From Bartonella grahamii ATCC 700132 (GTDB taxonomy: Bacteria > Pseudomonadota > Alphaproteobacteria > Rhizobiales > Rhizobiaceae): DNA of 64,000 nucleotides. Made by a program: the position numbers and the translations under genes. Below, piece by piece: positions 19,501-29,055 of the stretch. The stretch is taken from assembly GCF_000518085.1 (NCBI RefSeq), contig NZ_JACX01000009.1:36347-100346 (forward strand), given 5' to 3'. Each line of letters begins with the position of its first letter. The stretch's first letter is position 1. The notes beneath the pieces are model-generated. The model made no database searches and was not told where the DNA came from. It saw nothing but the letters and a program-made list of their open reading frames with translations.

Positions 19501-20082
19501 ATGAAAAATCATACTTTTTCTTTTCCAAATATTTTAACTTATGCACGAATTGTTGCAGTCCCAATGGTTGTTGCATGCTTTTTTTTAGAAGGGCGATTAC
19601 AATCAAGTGATATCACTCGCTGGATTGCTGTGTCCATTTTTATCGTTGCATCCATTACTGACTTTCTTGACGGTTACCTTGCTCGTATTTGGGAACAAAC
19701 ATCCAATATTGGTCGCATGTTAGATCCAATTGCTGATAAACTTCTCGTCTCTGCTTGTTTGCTCTTGCTTGCCGCAGACAGTACCATCGCTGGGTGGACA
19801 CTATGGGCAGCTATTATCATTCTTTGCAGAGAAATTCTTGTATCAGGATTACGTGAATATTTGGCTGAGTTAAAAGTTAGTGTTCCTGTCTCTCGTCTTG
19901 CAAAATGGAAAACTTTTGTACAGATGATCGCTATTGTATTTCTTTTAGCTGGACCAGCCGGTAATAAAATTTTTCCTTACACAGTAGAGTTTGGCATTAC
20001 TATGCTGTGGATTGCTGCCCTCCTTACATTGTGGACAGGGTGGGATTATTTTCGTGCAGGTTTAAAACACGTTATCCTATGA
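19501..20082 (+). CDS. pgsA: CDP-diacylglycerol-glycerol-3-phosphate 3-phosphatidyltransferase
   Basis: Makes phosphatidylglycerophosphate, the first committed step to phosphatidylglycerol and cardiolipin, in the inner membrane. The start at 19501 (MKNHTFSFPNILTYARI) gives 193 residues; the upstream ATG at 19450 adds 17 non-conserved residues. The CDP-alcohol transferase motif DG-AR-G-D-D is complete in FLDGYLARIWEQ and GRMLDPIADK. The gene is 72 bases after uvrC. In relatives moaD-moaE follow; here a bidirectional terminator region follows. Confidence 0.95.
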   Translation: MKNHTFSFPNILTYARIVAVPMVVACFFLEGRLQSSDITRWIAVSIFIVASITDFLDGYLARIWEQTSNIGRMLDPIADKLLVSACLLLLAADSTIAGWTLWAAIIILCREILVSGLREYLAELKVSVPVSRLAKWKTFVQMIAIVFLLAGPAGNKIFPYTVEFGITMLWIAALLTLWTGWDYFRAGLKHVIL

Positions 20083-20184
20083 AGAGTATGGAGATTTATA
20101 ATGGTAATTTATCTTTTTATACTTAAATAAGAGATGAGAATAGTATAAGATTGACTTATTTTAAATCTATCAATGATAAATTAA

Positions 20185-20290
20185 TAAAACACTTTTTTGC
20201 ACATTACAAGTAAGGGTGGCATGTAGATAAAAGCTCTTCAAAAAAAGAGTAAACAGATTTTATATTCTCGCAAAAGCAGTTACAATATTA
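20185..20290 (+). repeat. Dispersed intergenic repeat, copy E
   Basis: Contains TTTTGCACATTACAAGTAAG, GGCATGTAGATAAAAGCT and AAAAAGAGTAAA in the order and spacing of copies A-C. The start-like ATG is replaced here (CAGATTTTATATT). Confidence 0.6.
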
Positions 20291-20349
20291 AAAGCTAAAA
20301 AACGATGAATGCTCCCTATGCTTTCAAAAAAGTCTATAATCTTATAAGC

Positions 20350-20381
20350 AAAAAAACCGAAATATAGTATTTCGGATTTTT
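20350..20381. terminator. Bidirectional Rho-independent terminator
   Basis: CCGAAATA (20357-20364) and TATTTCGG (20368-20375) form a perfect 8-bp stem with a 3-base loop. A seven-A run flanks it on the left and ATTTTTGC on the right, so each strand sees a T-run after the hairpin. It lies between convergent pgsA (+) and ndk (-) and can stop both transcripts. Confidence 0.8.
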
Positions 20382-20417
20382 GCTTCTTATAAACGCTTTA
20401 TTATTATAAACGCTTGA

Positions 20418-20840
20418 TTAACCAACAATTTCTACCTCAGAAAACCAAAAGGCGATTTCTGTTTTTGCCGTTTCAGCGCTATCGGATCCATGGACAGAAT
20501 TTTCGCCAATCGATAAAGCATGAACCTTACGAATTGTCCCTTCTTCTGCATCACTAGGATTCGTAGCCCCCATTACTTCACGGTTTTTAGCTATTGCATT
20601 TTCGCCTTCCAAAACTTGTACAACGGTTGGACCAGAAGACATGAATTCAACCAATTCACTAAAAAAAGGGCGTTCTTTATGAACAGCATAAAAATTTTCA
20701 GCCTCACGTTTGCTCATCCAGACACGTTTAGACGCAATAACACACAAGCCCGCATCCTCAAGCATTTTAATAATTGCGCCAGTCAAATTACGACGGGTTG
20801 CATCTGGTTTAATCATCGAAAAAGTACGCTCTAAAGCCAT
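20418..20840 (-). CDS. ndk: Nucleoside diphosphate kinase
   Basis: Transfers the gamma-phosphate of ATP to other nucleoside diphosphates through a phospho-His intermediate. The 140-residue protein has the normal length, with the family start [15 protein letters not shown]. The active-site signature is degenerate only in length of detail: [10 protein letters not shown] holds the catalytic His. The [15 protein letters not shown] segment is also typical. The gene is monocistronic and converges on pgsA. Confidence 0.98.
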   Translation of the reverse strand: MALERTFSMIKPDATRRNLTGAIIKMLEDAGLCVIASKRVWMSKREAENFYAVHKERPFFSELVEFMSSGPTVVQVLEGENAIAKNREVMGATNPSDAEEGTIRKVHALSIGENSVHGSDSAETAKTEIAFWFSEVEIVG

Positions 20841-21233
20841 TTAACCACCTTTATTTCATCTATAACATTCTCTCGCCATTTCTATAGCGAGCAAGAAGCC
20901 CTTTGCCAAGTGACTCTGCATAAATCTACACAAATTCTCAAAAATATAGAATGAATTATAAAGAAAACTTTAATAGAAATACCTTTAATTTCTCATCCCA
21001 TCATAAAGATGCGCTACCGACTCTCAATAAATATTGAACCTTCTTACATAATCTTAAACGCCTCTCATCAAATTTATCATTGAAGCAATAAAGAATCATA
21101 AGAAAAGCCTAACATGCAAAATATATACCTTTTTGAAATTCTTCTTCTTTAAAGAGGACGAACCTAGACACTTCGATCTAGGTTTGAAAATCCTTCTACA
21201 CACATTGAGATCAATCAAAAAATAACCATATAA
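20841..21233. other. Non-coding interval ndk-autotransporter
   Basis: 393 bases holding the ndk promoter side and, near the autotransporter end, one hairpin listed separately. No gene is visible. Confidence 0.5.
21161..21184 (-). terminator. Possible terminator after the autotransporter gene
   Basis: AACCTAGA (21161-21168) pairs exactly with TCTAGGTT (21177-21184) across 8 bases, about 50 bases past the stop. The downstream sequence on the minus strand is only moderately T-rich (CGTCCTCTTT), so termination strength is uncertain. Confidence 0.45.
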
Positions 21234-24200
21234 TTAAAAACTATAGCGTACACCTAAAATACCCTGAAGGGACTGTTTTGTTTTACGTCCTTTAACATAA
21301 TGTGCCTCACCATATAACTTTAACTTCTCACTCACTAAACTGCTCAAACCGATTCCTAACTTACCTGCATTCCCTGATAAGTCAGTGGTAAATGGATGCC
21401 GTTGATTAATCAATGTATGGTTGTCATCTTTATTCTCACGCAACCATGCTGCTGTAATATACGCAAGTGATGAGGAATCCATACGAGAACCAAATTCATA
21501 TCCTAAAGATATGCCAACCTCACTGCGTAATGAAGTGAATGGACGCATGTTACCTGTCATGTCATTCGATAACTTGATTTCTTTACCCTCAACTTGCAAC
21601 CATGTAAATTGTCCATAAGGCTGCAACCAACTGCTCTTTGACGTCTTAAGTCGATAACCTGCTTCAAAGGAAGTGCCCACCGCCCATTGCCTATAACTTC
21701 CTTCAATCCCTAAACCATTTGTTGAAACTGCCTTTAGAGTATTCTGATAATGATTATATTTTAAAATACCATCTAAATACCATCCACTATGATCCAAATA
21801 AGTGACATAAGCGCCAATGCCATAAGCATTGATACCGCTCATACCACCCCGTGCATGCGCAATGCGTGCGCGGTCATAACTGCCAAAACCACCTATATAA
21901 AATTCTCCATTTTCCCACTCGCTTAAACTATTGATCCCTAAAACAATACCTGTCTGATCCAACTTAAAATCTATATGCTCTGTAGCAATACTCTCTTTAG
22001 ACTTGATCGCATAGGTCCATAAAGCTGCATTCTTTTTACTTTTATCTAGAATTCCTCTTCCCGCACGCACGGTTTGCATTTCATTGTGAAAAACCATCGC
22101 TGGAGCCACAGACATAGACAATACCGCATCTGTAGAGGGAGTGGTTAAAAAATGAGAAACTGAAAGCGTCTCTCTCAATTGTGGAAAAGGCTGTTCTTTA
22201 TGAACTGGACGCAAAATCATTTGATCGGCTAAAGATTGTGAAGATTCTGAAACAACAGCCTGTTGCTTTCCATCAGAAAAATGAAGAGAACTTGCTGGAT
22301 ATGCCCCTTCAATAATTTGACTTCCAAGAGTTGAAACAGTTAGAGATACAGAAGCTGGAGATTTCTGCCTTAAGTTTTGGCGGTTTTCTCTTCGATGTAG
22401 CAACTTAATAGCACGCTCTTTTGTAACTGTAATAGTTGAAAGAGAAGAAGCTGATTGATTTTGATTTAAATGCCACGCAGATCTACTCCTACTACGTGGC
22501 AAACTGTTGAGAAATGAAACATTATCAATAAATACCGCAGATAAATACCAAACTTTTTCACCCCCATCCTCATCAATTCTCTGTTTTAAACCATACATAT
22601 AGGTTCCGCCATCAATAGTTTTAACATTTGCACCAGAAAAGCTTCTCAGAGTAAAATGTGCTCCTCCACTTTGATCAACAATTAAATCAAGTTCTGTCGA
22701 AGAAGGATCAACAATTTCAATACCGGAATCTACAATACTTATTGTGTGAGAACCACGGCCATTCTTGATAAAGAGATAATCACCCTCTCCTTCTGCAAGG
22801 CTGACATTAAAATCGAAATGTAGACTCCCAAAAAGATTATCAATATAAAGCTTAGAGTAATGTAAATTGGATTCTATAGAAGTAAAAATAATATTTCCCA
22901 CACCGCTTAGCTTCTTAATATAGGTTTCTGTGTTTCCATATCCAGTAGAAATAGAGTATAATTTAGCGTTTTCTCCTTCTAAATTAATATCATCTACTGT
23001 TGTCTGAGAATTTTTATATTCAGTATAAAAGCTATTATTTCCAGCATAAAGATGGACTTGTCCAAAATCATGAATCTTTATTTTTCCTTCCAACATCGCA
23101 CCAGCAAAAACCCATGAATTGGCTCCTTCTTTAATTGTTAGATTTTTTACAATGCTACCAGCATGAACTTCTTGAGCAGCATGGCGGTGTAAAGTCACAA
23201 TATCCGCCTCTCCCCCTGCCAATACCCGCTGTACCCCACCCGCGAAAACCTCAGTATTTACGGCTAAGCCACCACTTTTTTGTACAAAATTATCATCATC
23301 TGCAAACCATTTAGCAAGAGTTTGTATTCCTCCACTCATCACTTTTGTTCCCACAGCCATCCCATCATCATATACATTCTGCTGTCCCGGCGTGTCACCT
23401 TGACCATAAAGTGTCGTGTTATAAGTGCTGCTCCCCACAATTTCACCATTTACATACCCCTCTCCGAAAACAAACTGCTCACCACCATAAATTTCAGCTC
23501 TCAATGCGGATCCTCCTCCCTCCACTCTTTGTTTTCCACCCTCATAAATAATCGTAAATTCTGAGATACCCTGTTCCCCTACAATCTCTGAACCACCATT
23601 TTCAATTGTTGTATTCTTACTAAAACCACCAGTCTTAACATAGAGTGTTGCAGTTTCTGGAACTGTATTATTAATGGATAATTTAAAATCATCCGTTTCT
23701 CCATCACCAGCAATATAAACTATGCTATTGTCACCGAGTATGGAGTTTTGTAAAAATTTTTCACCTAGACCAGTAATGAAATCCTCTGCATAAAAGTTGA
23801 AATCACCTGTATAAGAATTGGCTCTAGAATCTTCCGAAGGAGAAACAGTATTGTCTTGCTCAAAAGAGTTATCTATAGGCAACTCCGTATGAGATGGAGA
23901 AAAGATAGGAGTAGAAATTTTTTCCAATGTAGATGATGTCGATAAAGACCAAATCTTTCCACCGTTATGATCTTTTTTCTTTAGAGCGTACATGTAGACT
24001 CCATTATCAACAGTAGCTATCTCCTCACCCAAAAAATCTATCAGAGTAAAATGCGCATTTCCGCTTTGATCATGAATTAAATCAAGCTCCAAAATTAAGT
24101 TCTGATTTTGTAGAAGAGAATTGGTCATTTCAACACCAGAATCGATAACGCTGATGGTGTGATGACCTGCTCCTTTTTTTATAAGAAGATAATCACCGCG

Positions 24201-26798
24201 CTGTTCTGCAAAATTAGTATTAAACCTAAAATGTAAATTACCTGAAAGATTACCGACCTCAAGTTTAGAGTAATGTGGATTAAACACGGTAGAAGTAAAA
24301 ATAACGCTTCCATTCCCGCTTAGATCCTCAATCAAAGAGCTTTCACCATCCATCTTGGAAGCAATAGAGTATAATGTGGTATCTTTGCCATTTAAAACAA
24401 TTTTTTCTACTTCAGTATGAGATTGCTCAGCACCAGCATAAAGATAAATCCGTCCAGAATCATGAATCATGGTGTTTCCTTCTAATGTTGCACCAGAATG
24501 TAACCACGATTGTGCTTGATCCTTCATCGTTAAATCTTTTACATAGCCTCCTAAATCTATTGCTTGAAAAGCATTCCCTTGTAAGAGAACACCAATCGCG
24601 ATTCCTCCTGCTAAAACGTGTTGTTCTCCACCAGAAAAGATCTTCGTATCAAATGCAAAACTGCTATAATGGTCTAGGTCTTTTTCCACAAAAAGATTTT
24701 GTACCCCTCCTTCCATGATCTTTGTTCTAAAAACCTCTCCATCATCATACACATTCTGGTATCCTAGCACTCCATTTTTACCAGAAACGACAGTGTTATA
24801 GGCGCTACTCCTTACCATCTCACCTTTGATATCAGACTTTCCTGAAACAAACTGCTCACCACCGTAAATTTGAGCCCCTTCAGCTTTCCCCCCATCTTCA
24901 ACCTTTTGTTTTCCCCCTCTCTTAACTGTACTATCCTGTGAAAGACCCTGTGTTCTAATAAGTTCAGTACCGCCTCTTTGAATTGTCGTATACAGGCTAA
25001 AACCACCGTTATAAACGGAAAGCTTTCCAGCATCTTTAACTATATTACTAATTGAAGTTTCTCCATTGCTATCAACTTTCTCATTGTTACTATCAAAGCT
25101 AGGATCAGCAATCGTAACAATCATTCCCTTTTCAATTGTGCGTTCTGTGAGATCATTCGGTAATGAAGCCATCGCAGATGGTTGCAAGTTAAAATCAGAA
25201 AATAAAGAGGTATTTTCCTCATCAAGAGCATAATTCGCATCTAAATACCAAATTTTACCATTGCTTTTATTTTTTCTATGTTTCAAACTGTACATGTAGG
25301 TTCCGGCATCAATAGCTCTGATTTTTTCACCAAAAGTGTTTGTCAGAGTAAAATGAGCGTTTCCACTATGATCAGAAATTAATTTAAGCTTTTTGTGGGA
25401 AGGGGTTGTAACCTCACCTCCAGAATCAGTAATACTTATTGTATGATAACCTGAACCTCTTTTTTTAATAACAAGATAATCACTAAGATGCTTGGCAAAG
25501 TTGACATTAAACTCAAAATGTAAAGAACCTGATAGATCATCAATATTAAGCTTAGAGTAATGCTTATCAGCCCCAAAAGACGTAAAAATAACTCTGCCAC
25601 CTCCAGTTAAATTCTGGATATTAACCTGAGAGAAAGTAGCGTTATTTTCAGTTGCAATAGAGTATAACTTGGCATCTTCTCCATTTAAAATAAGATTTTC
25701 TACTTCCGTAACAGCTTCACCATTCCCAGCATAAAGATAGAGGTTGCCAAAATCATTAACATTTGTATCCTTATCTAATATTGCACCAGCAAAAACCCAT
25801 GATTGTGCTTGGTGATTAATTGTTAGATTATCCGCGTATCCAGAATCATATATCTTCTGAGTAGCTCTATCATATAAAGTAACTTCGCTCGCATTCCCTC
25901 CTGCTAAGATATTCTGCGCACCATTTTTAAAAAGTTCGGTACTAAGTGCAAAAGCCCCCTCATTGATTGTAAAATCCTCATTTTCTGTATCAGCTGTATC
26001 AGTATCTTCTGAGAATCCGTTATTAAAATTCTCTTTACCATCAAGATTCTGGACACCTCCTTTCATAACCTTTGTGTCAACAACCATCCCCCCACTATAG
26101 ACACTTTGTAGTCCTAGGATTCCATCTTCAGCATAAATTTCGGTGTTATAAGCACTACTTTCCTTATCTTTACGCGAAAAACCAGTTCCAAGGACCCCCT
26201 TACCAAAAATAATCTGCTCACCACCATAGATTTTAGCCCCCTCAGCATTTGCACCACTCTCAACAATTTGTTTACCACCTTTTTTAACAGTGGCATATTC
26301 TGAACTGCTTAAATTTTGGACGAATTCAATACCACCACTCTCAATTGTCGTATCCCTGCTAACACTTGCTGCATCAATGTAGAGTTTTCCACCTTCTTGA
26401 ATCGTATTATTGATGGAATAGCCTGCATCTTCATATTTAAAGCTATTTATTTCAGAATCTTCAGAATCTTGATTAGTAATATAGATAGTAGCACCATCAC
26501 TTATTATTGAATTTGTGAGTACTTCAAAAAATAGGTTTTCTAACCTCTTCCTTTCCTCTTCTGAAGACTTACTTCCTTCTACTATCTGTTTATTCTCTAT
26601 CCTTTTTGATCCCCCTTTTTTTTCTTTTAATCCCCTCACTTCCGATAACAATTTTTTTGTCTCTTCTAGATGTTCACTGATACTTACTGGTGTTAATAAC
26701 GTTTCTTTTGGTGTCGCTACTCCATCTGCACTCGCAATCTTGACAAAAAAACCACTGGTCATTAATGCACAAAAACTTAATTTCAATTTGCGTTGCAT
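21234..26798 (-). CDS. Large AIDA-like autotransporter with triplicated passenger module
   Basis: A 1,854-residue type Va secreted surface protein. A signal peptide (about residues 1-24, ending IASA) precedes a coiled-coil-like charged stretch (about 41-90). The passenger has three long tandem modules (about 94-524, 578-955, 1014-1422). Each begins with short strand-loop-strand repeats rich in GG (such as EGGKLY and YGGEQ) and ends with a conserved HYSKL-LHF-DYL-IKK-HTIS block. After a polar linker, a C-terminal 12-strand barrel (about 1590-1854) ends in GVRYSF, the outer-membrane sorting end. A GGAG ribosome site precedes the ATG. Bartonella carries several such proteins; adhesion or host interaction is likely but not shown. 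Confidence 0.92.
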   Translation of the reverse strand: MQRKLKLSFCALMTSGFFVKIASADGVATPKETLLTPVSISEHLEETKKLLSEVRGLKEKKGGSKRIENKQIVEGSKSSEEERKRLENLFFEVLTNSIISDGATIYITNQDSEDSEINSFKYEDAGYSINNTIQEGGKLYIDAASVSRDTTIESGGIEFVQNLSSSEYATVKKGGKQIVESGANAEGAKIYGGEQIIFGKGVLGTGFSRKDKESSAYNTEIYAEDGILGLQSVYSGGMVVDTKVMKGGVQNLDGKENFNNGFSEDTDTADTENEDFTINEGAFALSTELFKNGAQNILAGGNASEVTLYDRATQKIYDSGYADNLTINHQAQSWVFAGAILDKDTNVNDFGNLYLYAGNGEAVTEVENLILNGEDAKLYSIATENNATFSQVNIQNLTGGGRVIFTSFGADKHYSKLNIDDLSGSLHFEFNVNFAKHLSDYLVIKKRGSGYHTISITDSGGEVTTPSHKKLKLISDHSGNAHFTLTNTFGEKIRAIDAGTYMYSLKHRKNKSNGKIWYLDANYALDEENTSLFSDFNLQPSAMASLPNDLTERTIEKGMIVTIADPSFDSNNEKVDSNGETSISNIVKDAGKLSVYNGGFSLYTTIQRGGTELIRTQGLSQDSTVKRGGKQKVEDGGKAEGAQIYGGEQFVSGKSDIKGEMVRSSAYNTVVSGKNGVLGYQNVYDDGEVFRTKIMEGGVQNLFVEKDLDHYSSFAFDTKIFSGGEQHVLAGGIAIGVLLQGNAFQAIDLGGYVKDLTMKDQAQSWLHSGATLEGNTMIHDSGRIYLYAGAEQSHTEVEKIVLNGKDTTLYSIASKMDGESSLIEDLSGNGSVIFTSTVFNPHYSKLEVGNLSGNLHFRFNTNFAEQRGDYLLIKKGAGHHTISVIDSGVEMTNSLLQNQNLILELDLIHDQSGNAHFTLIDFLGEEIATVDNGVYMYALKKKDHNGGKIWSLSTSSTLEKISTPIFSPSHTELPIDNSFEQDNTVSPSEDSRANSYTGDFNFYAEDFITGLGEKFLQNSILGDNSIVYIAGDGETDDFKLSINNTVPETATLYVKTGGFSKNTTIENGGSEIVGEQGISEFTIIYEGGKQRVEGGGSALRAEIYGGEQFVFGEGYVNGEIVGSSTYNTTLYGQGDTPGQQNVYDDGMAVGTKVMSGGIQTLAKWFADDDNFVQKSGGLAVNTEVFAGGVQRVLAGGEADIVTLHRHAAQEVHAGSIVKNLTIKEGANSWVFAGAMLEGKIKIHDFGQVHLYAGNNSFYTEYKNSQTTVDDINLEGENAKLYSISTGYGNTETYIKKLSGVGNIIFTSIESNLHYSKLYIDNLFGSLHFDFNVSLAEGEGDYLFIKNGRGSHTISIVDSGIEIVDPSSTELDLIVDQSGGAHFTLRSFSGANVKTIDGGTYMYGLKQRIDEDGGEKVWYLSAVFIDNVSFLNSLPRSRSRSAWHLNQNQSASSLSTITVTKERAIKLLHRRENRQNLRQKSPASVSLTVSTLGSQIIEGAYPASSLHFSDGKQQAVVSESSQSLADQMILRPVHKEQPFPQLRETLSVSHFLTTPSTDAVLSMSVAPAMVFHNEMQTVRAGRGILDKSKKNAALWTYAIKSKESIATEHIDFKLDQTGIVLGINSLSEWENGEFYIGGFGSYDRARIAHARGGMSGINAYGIGAYVTYLDHSGWYLDGILKYNHYQNTLKAVSTNGLGIEGSYRQWAVGTSFEAGYRLKTSKSSWLQPYGQFTWLQVEGKEIKLSNDMTGNMRPFTSLRSEVGISLGYEFGSRMDSSSLAYITAAWLRENKDDNHTLINQRHPFTTDLSGNAGKLGIGLSSLVSEKLKLYGEAHYVKGRKTKQSLQGILGVRYSF
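22533..23759 (-). repeat. Autotransporter passenger module 3
   Basis: Encodes residues about 1014-1422. It shares GGEQFVFG, QNVYDDGMAV, LYSISTGYGN, HYSKLYIDNLFGSLHF, YLFIKN, HTISIVDSGIE and KVWYLS with the other modules. Confidence 0.8.
23934..25067 (-). repeat. Autotransporter passenger module 2
   Basis: Encodes residues about 578-955. It repeats the module 1 order: GGEQFV, QNVYDDG, LYSIASKMDGES, HYSKLEVGNLSGNLHF, YLLIKK, HTISVIDSGVE and KIWSLS. Confidence 0.8.
25227..26519 (-). repeat. Autotransporter passenger module 1
   Basis: Encodes residues about 94-524. It contains the strand-loop-strand array, then LYSIATENNATF, HYSKLNIDDLSGSLHF, YLVIKK and HTISITDSGGE, and ends near KIWYLD. It is aligned by eye with modules 2 and 3 and is the longest of the three because of an acidic insertion at about residues 262-280. 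Confidence 0.8.
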
Positions 26799-27339
26799 TA
26801 TTCACACTCCATAATTTCAAATTTAAATTCCCCCATTTAGAAAAAAGTGCATAGACAAAAACAACACAATGCAATTGCTCAAACTCTTGTTTTTTAAGAT
26901 AACAAAGCATTCGATGGATTAAACTCTGACAAATCAAATGTACACCCTGTGTTTTAAAATGCATGCACAACTAAAAGATTTAATTTCTTTTAGATACGCT
27001 TAAAAAGTGTTATAATTACATCTATGAAAAATATTTTTGAGATACCAAAGGCTGGTCTATAAATAAGATGGCATTAAACATTAAAGGAAACAGTAATGTT
27101 AATGAGAGCGGCCTTTATATCCACATATTTCTTCCTCTACAGCATTTAAAACAGTGTCTTTATTCTACTTAACTTGGATAATCTAAAGAACACTTAATTC
27201 ATGCTCATCAAGCCATAATCATTGTTCTAATATATAAGAAACGTCATAATATCGACTCGACAGTGATTTGAAATTTTTATAATTATAGTCAGTTAACTCA
27301 TCATTTGATTTGTCATATACTGAAAGGGACATTCTATTC
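26799..27339. other. Divergent promoter region, autotransporter and MFS gene
   Basis: 541 AT-rich bases between divergently read genes. It must hold both promoters, and it is long enough for regulatory binding sites, but I could not define a site by eye. Confidence 0.5.
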
Positions 27340-28629
27340 ATGTCTATAAACTTAGAAATACAAGGTACAAGAAACAGAAATTCCCCTCGTCGCATTTTGT
27401 TTGCAAGCCTTATTGGCCCAACAATTGAATTCTTTGATTTCTATGTCTTTGCCACTGCCGCAGCTCTCATATTTCCTCATGTGTTTTTTCCAACACAAAA
27501 TGATCAGATTGCCATTTTACAATCTTTCCTGATCTTTGGAGCGGCCTTTTTTGCCAGGCCCTTTGGATCAATTGTTTTTGGACATTTTGGAGATAAAATT
27601 GGAAGAAAAGCAACACTTATTGCTTCTCTTCTCACAATGGGTCTTTCAACAGTCATTATTGGTTTTCTTCCTACTTATGAAACCGCTGGATGGTTTGCCC
27701 CTTTCCTCTTGACCTTGTGCCGTATTGGACAGGGAATGGGATTAGGAGGAGAATGGGGAGGAGCTGTTTTGCTCGCAACAGAAAATGCCCCTCCAGAAAA
27801 GCGCGGCTGGTATGCGATGTTCCCCCAATTGGGCGTTCCAATCGGTTTATTTTTATCTATTGCTGTTTATTTAGGTCTGTTGCATTTCCTTGATCATGAG
27901 GAACTTTTAGCTTGGGGATGGCGCATTCCTTTTATTGCTTCAGTTGTTTTTATGATTATAGGATTATGGGTCCGTCTTTCAATCAATGAAACTGTTCAAT
28001 TCAAAAAAACTCTTGAAAGTAAAGAACGTGTCAAAGTTCCTATCATCGATGTCTTTTTAAAATGTCCACGAATCCTATTTCTTGGAATATTTTCTGGTAT
28101 GGCAACATTTGTTTTGTTTTACTTGGTCACTGCATATTTGTTAAGCTACTCAACAAACCATCTGCAATTGCCATTTTATCAAGCTCTTCAAGTCGAAATT
28201 GTTGGTGCTATTTTCTGTGGAATTTTTACTGTCATCACTGGAAAACTCGCTGATCGTATTAGACGTAGAACTTTGATGATTTGGGTTACAATTATCACCG
28301 GTATTTATTCTTTTGCAATTCCTTATTTCTTAAATTCTGGAGTTATAGGAGTCCTTGCAATGTCTGTTATCGGTTTGTCTATCATGGGGATGATATACAG
28401 TCCTCTTGGTGCTGTTTTGGCTTCACCATACCCAACAGCAATTCGATATACTGGTTCTTCTATTACTTTCAACTTATCGGGTATCGTAGGAGCCTCTCTT
28501 GCGCCTTATATTGCAGAATATCTGGTACAACATTTTGATACATCTTATATCGGCTATTATTTGCTTCTTGCTTCTTTTATTTCACTGATTTGCTTCGTCG
28601 GATTTACAGATGATGAAATATCCAACTAA
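27340..28629 (+). CDS. MFS transporter, metabolite:H+ symporter (MHS) type
   Basis: A 429-residue, 12-helix secondary transporter of the MHS subgroup (ProP, ShiA and KgtP relatives), probably importing an organic acid or osmolyte with protons. The ATG at 27340 follows a GAAAGGGA ribosome site; an upstream TTG at 27310 is less likely. It shows the family signatures GPTIEFFDFYVFATAAAL, GHFGDKIGRKATL (the loop 2-3 motif) and GQGMGLGGEWGGAVLL. The substrate cannot be told. It is divergent from the autotransporter and converges on the holC cluster. Confidence 0.88.
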   Translation: MSINLEIQGTRNRNSPRRILFASLIGPTIEFFDFYVFATAAALIFPHVFFPTQNDQIAILQSFLIFGAAFFARPFGSIVFGHFGDKIGRKATLIASLLTMGLSTVIIGFLPTYETAGWFAPFLLTLCRIGQGMGLGGEWGGAVLLATENAPPEKRGWYAMFPQLGVPIGLFLSIAVYLGLLHFLDHEELLAWGWRIPFIASVVFMIIGLWVRLSINETVQFKKTLESKERVKVPIIDVFLKCPRILFLGIFSGMATFVLFYLVTAYLLSYSTNHLQLPFYQALQVEIVGAIFCGIFTVITGKLADRIRRRTLMIWVTIITGIYSFAIPYFLNSGVIGVLAMSVIGLSIMGMIYSPLGAVLASPYPTAIRYTGSSITFNLSGIVGASLAPYIAEYLVQHFDTSYIGYYLLLASFISLICFVGFTDDEISN

Positions 28630-28889
28630 AATATAATAAAGAAGAATAAAATAAGTACTGGCAGCAAAAATGCTGCCAGTTTCATTTTTAAAGACATGGG
28701 TTGCGGTATTTTCCACCACAATATTCCTGCAAACAAGGCACTCAAAAAGAAAAATAAAAAATCTGCAATATTGCTTATATAAGCAACAGTAAACATTCCT
28801 GATAAGATATGTGTTGTTCCCAACCACGAAACGCAAAAAAAAGCCAATATCACAGCCCATAAAACAAGCAAAATTCGATCAATTATCAT
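28626..28889 (-). CDS. Small membrane protein, unknown function
   Basis: 87 residues, nearly all hydrophobic, with about three membrane segments (residues 5-23, 33-60 and 70-87) and a WWKIPQPMSLKMK loop. It overlaps the preceding 58-codon gene by 11 bases and the end of the MFS gene by 4. Overlap with a coupled upstream frame argues that it is real. I do not recognise the family. Confidence 0.6.
   Translation of the reverse strand: MIIDRILLVLWAVILAFFCVSWLGTTHILSGMFTVAYISNIADFLFFFLSALFAGILWWKIPQPMSLKMKLAAFLLPVLILFFFIIF
28657..28686 (+). terminator. Rho-independent terminator of the MFS gene, inside the opposing coding end
   Basis: ACTGGCAGCA (28657-28666) pairs perfectly with TGCTGCCAGT (28671-28680) across AAAA, followed by TTCATTTTT. 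It lies 28 bases past the MFS stop but within the last third of the oppositely read small membrane-protein gene. Confidence 0.8.
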
Positions 28890-29055
28890 GATGCCGTTTC
28901 ATTTTTTTAATTGTAGGCCATATCTTTAATATGCCTAAAAGAAAAATCACAATAAAAACCCAACGCCCTCCCCCTGATCCTTTCGCAATAAAAAGCGCTG
29001 GATTTACTATTCCTATCAATCCTATAAAAATCAGAACAACAGAGATGAGACGCAT
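28879..29055 (-). CDS. Small two-helix membrane protein, unknown function
   Basis: 58 residues starting MRLISVVLIFIGLIGIVNP, with two membrane segments (about 3-22 and 31-47) and a basic end IKKMKRHH. The ATG at 29055 overlaps the holC stop by one base (TAATG), a sign of translational coupling. A TTG start at 29076 is the alternative. I do not recognise the family. Confidence 0.6.
   Translation of the reverse strand: MRLISVVLIFIGLIGIVNPALFIAKGSGGGRWVFIVIFLLGILKIWPTIKKMKRHHDN

Larger units (their letters stand above)
20083..20417. other. Convergent interval pgsA-ndk with repeat copy E
   Basis: 335 bases with a dispersed repeat copy and a bidirectional terminator, both listed separately. No coding sequence is visible. 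The moaDE genes that follow pgsA in many Rhizobiales are absent. Confidence 0.6.

Noticed and set aside
23280..23564. Plus-strand frames of 60-114 codons inside the autotransporter gene
   Set aside because: They are opposite-strand shadows of the repeated GG-rich modules and share low-complexity composition.
26674..26970. 98-codon frame overlapping the autotransporter start
   Set aside because: It reads through the signal-peptide region in another frame and has no domain or supporting ribosome site.
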